Assembly: GCA_022661535.1 (NCBI GenBank)
Contig: JAKULF010000015.1
Coordinates: 186,001 to 250,000 of the forward strand
Reading direction: 5' to 3'
Length of the DNA: 64,000 bases
From: Eutypa lata
Lineage: Eukaryota > Ascomycota > Sordariomycetes > Xylariales > Diatrypaceae
The notes under the pieces are model-generated. The model did no database searches and had not been told where the DNA came from. It was given only the letters and a program-made list of their open reading frames with translations. Positions 57,420-64,000 of this stretch are shown here, one piece after another. How positions within the stretch are numbered: position 1 is the first letter of the stretch; every line of letters begins with the position of its first letter. Position numbers and translations under genes: made by a program.

Positions 57420-58640
57420 CTATACCACCATTCCTTCAGCCTGAACCTGTGCGTTTCCCCCTTCTTCTTCTTCTTCTTCTTCTTCCTCGTCTTCATCTAG
57501 ATCAAAGATAGGATACGTCAGGATGGCCGCGATGCTGCCGAGGGCATCAAGCCGCTGGCCGCTTTCGTGATCGCTGCTCAGTATCCTCGCCTCGCCGCCA
57601 TCCTCCTTCACCCTATCCACCAACGCCACATACCGCCTGCGAGTCGCGATATCCTGACTGCGGAACAGGGAGTTGTTGACGAGCAGGACACCGCCGCCTC
57701 GCCCAACGGCCCCTTCCCGTACCGCCTTCTCGACGGGCGCTACGCCATACCAGGCGCGTCCGTCGTCTTTCCGTAACCGGTCGAAGAACTCGTCCATGAA
57801 CCGCGTCTCCTTGGAGAACTTCATGTCCTTCATCGTAGCCAGGACCTCAGGGCTCTTCAGGATCTCGTTCAGACTATGCAAATGACCAGAGCTAGCATGA
57901 ACCACGGTAGCGCCGCGCGCCATAGCCGTCAGCGTCTTGTCTGCGCGCCGCGTGCCCTCGTCCGTAATATACTTCTTGAAATCGGTGGCGACGAAACCAG
58001 GACTCGCCAGCAGCAGGGGGCGGGGCTTGTCGAAGTCGACGCTGCGCGCGAGCGTAGATAAGGTCTTCTCGAAGAAGCGACGCATGCCGGAGTCCTGGTC
58101 GGAGCTGGCGGACCTCTTCTTAGGGATAGAGCTCTCGACCCGTTGCTTCAAGATAGTGCGGTACTCGGTGATGAGGCAGATGTTGGCGATCCCTTCCTGC
58201 ATGACGACGGCGGCGACGGCGCCGTCCTTGTCTTGCTTCAGGGCGTCGGAGAGCGTTTCGCGAGCCACCGAGTCCCACCCGTACTTCTTCCACAGCGTGA
58301 AGGGGCGGTTCAGCTCCAGGTCAAGTGTGTGGTACTGCCCGATGTTGACGAAACTGTTCTCGACGATGACGGTGCCCGATACATGCAGCTGCGATGCGCC
58401 CGGGTCGAAGAAGGTCGAAGTTACGCGTATTGTTAGGTCGGTATGGACTCGCTCTGATTGTGTGCTCCCCGTTTTGGTCTCCATCACGACTTTCCGAATC
58501 GCATGAGCCTTAATTACGTCTTCAGGTCCGATCAGGTTGTTGGCATGCCACATATCCTCCGGCTCAGTGGGAAGCAGATTTACGCCATCTTCACCCAGGT
58601 CTTCCAGTCGCCTGGATGACTTAGACCCGACCAACTGCAT
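57420..58640 (-). CDS. DOM34: Dom34/Pelota ribosome-rescue protein
   Basis: An eRF1-like protein of 406 residues that with Hbs1 splits stalled ribosomes in no-go and non-stop decay. The ATG at 58640 gives MQLVGSKSSRRLEDLGEDGV, then LLPTEPEDMWHANNLIGPED, the Pelota N-terminal Sm-like domain. The central domain contains VAAVVMQEGIANICLIT and LLLASPGFVATDFKKYI. The C-terminal domain reads GVAPVEKAVREGAVGRGGG and ends FDLDEDEEEEEEEEEGG. There is no GGQ motif, as expected for Dom34 rather than eRF1. The single exon is unbroken. The acidic tail is encoded by a TTC-type microsatellite (57461-57487 on the plus strand), which may vary in length. Confidence 0.93.
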   Translation of the reverse strand: MQLVGSKSSRRLEDLGEDGVNLLPTEPEDMWHANNLIGPEDVIKAHAIRKVVMETKTGSTQSERVHTDLTIRVTSTFFDPGASQLHVSGTVIVENSFVNIGQYHTLDLELNRPFTLWKKYGWDSVARETLSDALKQDKDGAVAAVVMQEGIANICLITEYRTILKQRVESSIPKKRSASSDQDSGMRRFFEKTLSTLARSVDFDKPRPLLLASPGFVATDFKKYITDEGTRRADKTLTAMARGATVVHASSGHLHSLNEILKSPEVLATMKDMKFSKETRFMDEFFDRLRKDDGRAWYGVAPVEKAVREGAVGRGGGVLLVNNSLFRSQDIATRRRYVALVDRVKEDGGEARILSSDHESGQRLDALGSIAAILTYPIFDLDEDEEEEEEEEEGGNAQVQAEGMVV

Positions 58641-59511
58641 CGTCGGAACTCTTTGATGTTGCTCTGGGTCTTTAAATGTTAAGTAGGTAAGTAGGCAGAA
58701 TAGTATATGGGCAAATAGATTCTGAAGAGAAGGTTGTCGTTCTCTATGTAGATCTTCCTATAGATATTTTAGATTAGGAACGAACAACGTCTCGAATTTC
58801 GTTTCGGAGTGGTGTGAAATGAAATCGGTCGCATTTAACTAACTGGGGTAGAATTTCAGCATCAAAGAGGCAAAGAACAACATTGAAGAGAAAGGCTTAA
58901 AAATGTATGGACTCACCTATCTCCGTATTCAATGAAGTTACCTAGGTAGGTAGCTAGTGGACGAACATGCATACCTTTCAATATTACCCCGCTGTCGTCA
59001 TCAGGTTTTGTATGCCTAAGCGCTAACTTAGGTACCTAGTTAGTTGATGGTGGGGTTATCAGATAGGGTAGATAGGGCAGATAGGATAGCGCTAAGTATT
59101 ATACATATACGTCGATCTAGGCGCTATGTGTAAGCTATACAACCCTCAAGGTTGTTTAGTTAATCTAGCCCCTGGGTATCGTTCCAACTCTTCTATTGCC
59201 GCATCGGAATTAAGCATCATCGTCGTATATACGAAACTAATACATGTAAGTATTTTAATTTATATGTGTATATAATGTAAGAAATCTCTTCGGTAGGATA
59301 CATGTAATTTCCTTCTGTTCTTTGCTGCCACCTGTTGTATTAGCATTAGTTGGCATGAGCATCAAAACCGCCTTCAATCTATCTGGAACCCTTCGGCCTT
59401 TCATAACTACGCCCCAGAGATTGATTGTACCCTTCACCAGGTCAGCCTATAGTTAGACACATATCACCTAAGCCTATATCACTAGTCCTAACTCACATCT
59501 TTCATAGAGCC
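58641..59511. other. Divergent promoter region
   Basis: Lies between the divergently transcribed DOM34 and aldo-keto reductase genes. It carries CCTAGGTAGGTAG near 58942 and TAGGTACCTAG near 59029. No gene was seen. Confidence 0.5.
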
Positions 59512-60659
59512 ATGAACACCCTCAGCATCAAGTCGAGCTTTAAGCTCAACAGCGGGTACGAGATGCCACTTCTCGGTTTCGGGGTAAGTACTACTAACTT
59601 AAGGGGTGAGCCTTAGCTCCCCTCACTCATGAAGCACTAGGTACTAACACGTTCAACAGGTATACCAAACGTAAGCACATGACAAGTAACACAGGGGACC
59701 CCGTGTGTATCCTCTTCCCCGACCCAAATACTCACACTCTTTCCGGATACGCACAGCCCGCTGGCAGAAACCGAGCGATGCTGCCTCGAGGCCTTCGCAG
59801 CCGGATACCGGCACGTAGACTCGGCAGCAGGGTATCGCAACGAAGCCGGATGCGGTGCGGCGATGAAAGCAAGCGGTATCCCGCGATCTGAAATATTCTT
59901 CACAACGAAGGTCCCGCCCGGCGCCAAGGGAATGGGATACGAGGCGGCGCAAGCCGTCGTCGACGAGAGTCTCCGCCTAGCCGGGCTTGACTACATCGAC
60001 CTGTTCCTCGTGCACGCGCCATACGGGGGGCCAGCGGCGCGAAAGGGCGCCTGGCACGCCCTCGTCGAGGCTGTTGAGGCTGGAAAGGTGCGATCGCTTG
60101 GCATCAGCAACTACGGGGTAAGTACTAAACACAAGTTAATCTCTTACCTTTCTCATTCTCTTATAGAAACTTCCACAAGATATGATCAAAAATAGCACAC
60201 TAACTTATTTCTACCAAATAGATACACCACCTCGAGGAGCTGGAGAAGCACATCGCAGAGCTAGAAGCCGAGCGCGGCGGCAAGGGAAAGGGGGGCGTCA
60301 TCTCCGTCGCCCAGTACGAAGTGCACCCGTGGTGCGCGCGCAAGGACATCGCGGCGTGGTGCGCGGCGCGCAACGTGGCGCTGGAGGCGTACTGTCCCGT
60401 CGTGCGCGGCGAGAAGTGGGGGGACCCGACGCTGGTGAAGCTGGCTGAGAAGTACGGCAAGACGCAGGCGCAGGTGCTGGTCCGCTGGAGCTTGCAGAAG
60501 GGGCTCGTCCCGCTGCCCAAGAGCGTCACGGCGTCGCGCATCCGGGAGAACGCGGGCGTTTACGACTTTGAACTGACGCAGGAGGAGGTCGGTGGGCTCG
60601 AGACGGATGAGTATTCCCCGATTGCTTGGGATCCGACGCAGAGCTCGCTTGAGGATTGA
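59512..60659 (+). CDS. Aldo-keto reductase
   Basis: An NADPH-dependent carbonyl reductase with a TIM-barrel fold, 293 residues. Four exons: 59512-59583, 59660-59670 (only 11 nt), 59757-60117, 60222-60659. The tiny exon encodes VYQ plus two bases, restoring GFGVYQT as in all relatives. The catalytic tetrad is visible: Asp in YRHVDSAAGYRNE, Tyr in the same stretch, Lys in FTTKVPP, His in LFLVHAPYGG. The cofactor-binding end reads LPKSVTASRIREN. All introns are GT-AG and in phase. Substrates are not predictable. It points away from DOM34 and towards the dehydratase gene. Confidence 0.9.
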
Positions 60660-61098
60660 TCTGGATAGCTGCTGGCATGTAGAGGTAAGTGCTATGAAAA
60701 CTGGATGGATTTTTGGAGATTACCTTGGGGGATTTCGTATAATCATCTGAAGCCAGTTCATTCTCCCTCAGGTGGCATATTCAACATAAACCAAAAGGCA
60801 CCAGCATGAAGTACATAAAATAAAATACTTTGCCTATCTTAAAACAAGTTCAACTACCATCAAGATCTCCCCACAGTCAAGTATACCAAAACACAAGTGT
60901 CAACTGTTCAAAGCATGGTACGAAATATAGAACCAATATATACCTTCCATTTTATTCAAATCTTGATAGTATATATAATAACTCTACTACCCTCCACCTC
61001 ACCTCTTGAACTCCAGCCTCCTCCCCCCTTTTCTTTTTTCTCTTGACTTCTCTTTCCTTCATATACACACCTCCACCACCACCACCACCACCACCACT
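60660..61098. other. Convergent spacer
   Basis: Lies between the aldo-keto reductase and dehydratase 3' ends. A (CCA)n run at about 61073-61096 abuts the dehydratase stop codon. Confidence 0.55.
61073..61096. repeat. (CCA)n microsatellite
   Basis: Eight CCA units next to the dehydratase stop. Confidence 0.8.
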
Positions 61099-63728
61099 CT
61101 AATCATCATCCTCCTCCTCCTCATCCCACCGATCCGTAACAGCTCCATGGCTAGCATCCCCCACAAGCCTCGCATACTTCGCCAAGGCGCCCCTCCGAAT
61201 CTTCGGCACGGGAGCCGACCACCCCTTCCTCCTCTCCGCCATTTCCTCGTCACCAACCCCCACGACATCGATGCGATTCGCCACCGCATCAATGAGCACC
61301 ACGTCGCCATCCCGCACGAGCGCGATGGGCCCGCCCCTCGCCGCCTCCGGCGTCACATGTCCGACGATGAACCCGTGGCTCGCCCCACTATACCGCCCGT
61401 CGGTAACGAGCGCAATGTTCGTCAAGCCGGCACCCATGATGGCGGCGCTCGCGCGCAGCTGCTCCGGCATCCCGGGCCCGCCGCGGGGGCCCTCGTAGCG
61501 CACGATCAGGACCAGGTTCTCGCCGCGCGGGATCGCGCCCGCGGCGAGCGCCTCGTCGAGCTCGTGCTCCTTGTCGAAGACGCGCGCCTTGCCGCGGAAA
61601 CTCAGCCCTTCCTTCCCGGTGATCTTGGCCACGGCGCCCTTCGGGGCCAGGTTCCCGCGCAGCACGCGGATGTGGCCGCTCGTCTTGATGGGGTCGTCGA
61701 GGGGCCGGATGATGGTCTGCTCGGGCGGCAGGTCGGGCCACCCGGCCACGTTCTCGGCCAGCGTGCGCCCCGTCACCGTCGGGATCCCGCCGTCCACCAC
61801 GCCCGCGGCGATCAGCATCTTGAGGACGGCGGGCGTGCCGCCCACACGGTATAGGTCCTCCATGAGGAACTTCCCGCTGGGCGCTAGATCGGCCAGGTAC
61901 GGGGTGCGGTCGCTCGCAGCGGCGACATCATCGAGGGAGAGCGGAACCTCCGCCGCGTCCGCCATGGCTAGCAGGTGCAGCACACCGTTCGTAGAACCAC
62001 CCAGTATCATAGTAACAACGAGGGCGTTCTCGAAGGCGCGCCGCGTCAGCAGGTCCCGCGGTCGAATGTCCTTCTGCATGGTGGTGCGCAGGACGGCGGC
62101 GGCGCGCTCGCACTCGCGCGCCTTCTCCGGCGACTGGGCCGGGTACGACGACGACCCCGGAAGCGTGAGTCCCATCGCTTCGATGGCCGTCGCCATCGTG
62201 TTCGCCGTGTACATCCCTCCGCAGGCGCCGGCGCCGGGACAGGCGTGCCGCTCGATGTCGGACATCACGTCGCTCGGGGTCCGGCCGGAGGCTCCCGGGT
62301 CCGTCTTGGCTTGCAGGCGTCCGTAGGCGAAGGCGCCGGAGGCTTCGTAGCATGTGCTCACGTTGATGTCTTTCTCCAGGAGGGTTGAGTGGCCTTTGAG
62401 GATCGTTCCGCCGTACTAGTTTGTGTCAGTTGGCCCACTTTTCCCGTTTCTTGCCTTCCGTAGGAGGAGGGCCAGGGCAGGGGATGGGATTGTGTTATTG
62501 CGGTCTTTGTACATGGGGGTAGGCGGTTTAGAGGGAGAAGGAAAGAGAGAAAGAAAAAACAAGGTAGTTTCGAACCTCCGAACTTACAATCATTATAAAC
62601 GGCCTGTTATGCCGCGCTGCTGCTATGATGACACCGGGCATGTTCTTATCGCACCCGGGAATCGCGATGTTCGCGTCGTGGTGTTGGGCACAGGTCACGG
62701 TCTCGATGCTATCGGCGATGAGGTCACGAGACTGGAGGGAATACCGCATTCCTACATATGAAGGAGTTCCACACCTCCTCTCTTTAGCCAACAGAGTCCA
62801 ATGTGGGAGAGAAAAATAGGGGTAGAGGAAGAATGGTAGGGATGAAAAGCATATAAATAGAAAAGGCTTCACGAACCTTCGCCTCCCATCGTGATGGCAT
62901 CAGAAACACCTACAGCGTTATATTGCCACGCTAGCATGTTCTGCTTCTCAACCGACTTTTTCACGATCTTTCCGAGCTCCAGGACTAGTTTTCGTCAATC
63001 ACTTCAGTCGCCGTACAAATCAAAGAAAACAGGCCGGTCTCATAACCCCTTTTCCGTTTTTCTCAAGCAGTCGAACTTACGATGAGTACTGTATTGGCAC
63101 AGTCAGCAACCCATCCAACCATTTATTCGTATCATTTCCAGCCCCTTAATTCAAGGAAACAAGAAAAGAAGGAGATGAAAAGCGTCTAATAGCACAAGAC
63201 ATATCTCCTCTCTTCAACATCCCCAAACAACCCCTCCCCTATTAAACGAACAAACCAGGAGGTCCCTATCCACTCGAAACTTACTTGCAAGGATTCCCTT
63301 CCCACCAAACCGTAGAGATACCAACATGCGGCGCATTCTTCATGGTATGCTCGTCGGGGACGCCAGCACCATACAGCTGCGTGTATATGAGTTAACATGT
63401 CGTCCTCAAAAGCGTGTTGGCTTATTTCTCTAGAAGAAGGAAAAAACAAGGAGTATGTGGTAAAAATAATAGCAAGACATGAGATAGGAACCCCAAAGTA
63501 ATGTTTCTAAAAAATTAAAGGGGGCAGGCTGAAGGTACGAGAGCGAGATGTTTATATACATACAGCGGCCTGGGCGCCGGGGAAGTCGTGGCCCCTCGTA
63601 AGGATATGAGACCATCGGTTCAGGGGGCCTCCGGGTGGCAGACATCGGAATTGGATGTACTGCGGATCCGACTTGGGGTCTACGATGCCGACGGCATCTC
63701 CGGTGGTGGCGGCGGATGTGTCCGTCAT
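61099..63728 (-). CDS. Dihydroxy-acid dehydratase paralog (IlvD/Edd family)
   Basis: An Fe-S dehydratase that turns 2,3-dihydroxy acids into 2-keto acids in valine, leucine and isoleucine synthesis, or a related sugar-acid dehydratase. Six exons on the minus strand: 63728-63564, 63376-63285, 63088-63081 (8 nt), 62984-62877, 62751-62588, 62415-61099, giving 617 residues. The 8-nt exon turns CN into CNTHLLELG. Conserved segments: [72 protein letters not shown] and [16 protein letters not shown]. The three Fe-S Cys are in GNPCN, PGCDK and GACGG. The N terminus ([20 protein letters not shown]) lacks a mitochondrial presequence, unlike the canonical enzyme, and the C terminus is acidic (EEEEDDD). 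It is therefore probably a cytosolic paralog. Confidence 0.9.
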
Positions 63729-64000
63729 GATGAGGGAAAATGGCGGGGAGGAGGGAAGCTAATAAAGAAGAATATAAAAGAAATAGCTAGAGATAATAGG
63801 GGAGGACGGGGGACAGGTAGAGTAGAGATATTAGCCGTTTACGGTCCCGTGATGAATTTCTACTTCTTCCTCTTCGGTTCGCGATCACCCGAACGAGTTT
63901 CGGGTTACACACAACAAGAACCCCCGTATCGTAACGGAGGGGTGGCGAAGTATCCCGAGCGGTGGTAGCCGGCTTAGCGTGTAAGGTATCCCCGGTTGAC
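63729..64000. other. Upstream flank of the dehydratase gene
   Basis: Probable promoter and leader. No gene or clear element was recognised before the window ends. Confidence 0.5.

Noticed and set aside
61571..62326. Long plus-strand frames opposite the dehydratase
   Set aside because: Shadow frames; the minus-strand product matches a known family throughout.
1..64000. CRISPR array, rRNA operon, prophage or bacterial operon
   Set aside because: No regularly spaced direct repeats, no rRNA sequence, and gene structure is plainly fungal.

Overview
This window is nuclear DNA from a filamentous ascomycete (Pezizomycotina; probably Sordariomycete-like, though genus cannot be read from the sequence). 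The genes carry GT-AG introns of about 46-290 bp, and there is a HET-domain gene, fungal STAND-type and carboxylesterase genes, and housekeeping genes in typical fungal form (SMP3, YOS1, DOM34, a Dgr2/WDR44-type WD40 protein, a FAT1-type acyl-CoA synthetase). No rRNA, tRNA, CRISPR or prokaryotic operon structure was seen. All exon joins given here were worked out by hand from splice-site phase and family similarity. || Layout. 1-0.8 kb: 3' end of a GPI mannosyltransferase. 0.8-4.5 kb: non-coding, with a possible cytochrome P450 relic. 4.5-8.3 kb: two convergent secreted hydrolases, an alpha-amylase and an M14 carboxypeptidase. 8.3-33 kb: an accessory, lower-GC compartment with an F-box protein, an intact P450, a GNAT acetyltransferase, a pseudokinase, a STAND-N/ankyrin protein, and several decayed genes (a membrane protein split by a hAT-like MITE, an SDR, a FAD-linked oxidase, a CmcJ-like oxygenase and a P450 tail). 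33-39.4 kb: acyl-CoA synthetase, SGNH esterase and secreted carboxylesterase. 39.4-41.4 kb: repeat-bearing intergenic DNA with a 30-bp perfect palindrome. 41.4-47 kb: a SAM methyltransferase, YOS1 and a HET-domain gene. 49.4-50.1 kb: a recently broken quinone reductase. 51.7-60.7 kb: Dgr2-type WD40 gene, DOM34 and an aldo-keto reductase. 61-63.7 kb: a dihydroxy-acid dehydratase paralog with an 8-nt exon and no obvious mitochondrial presequence. || How the genes relate. There is no single intact pathway. The intact P450, the SDR and FAD-oxidase relics, and the CmcJ-like and P450 relics use enzyme types typical of fungal secondary-metabolite clusters. No intact backbone synthase is present, so this looks like a decayed cluster or scattered remnants. 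Some of the nonsense codons fit C:G-to-T:A changes, as repeat-induced point mutation or drift would give. The best discoveries are a 493-bp hAT-type MITE with exact 8-bp target duplication inside a gene whose frame continues across it, the pseudokinase beside a STAND-N/ankyrin gene, and micro-exons of 7, 8 and 11 nt.
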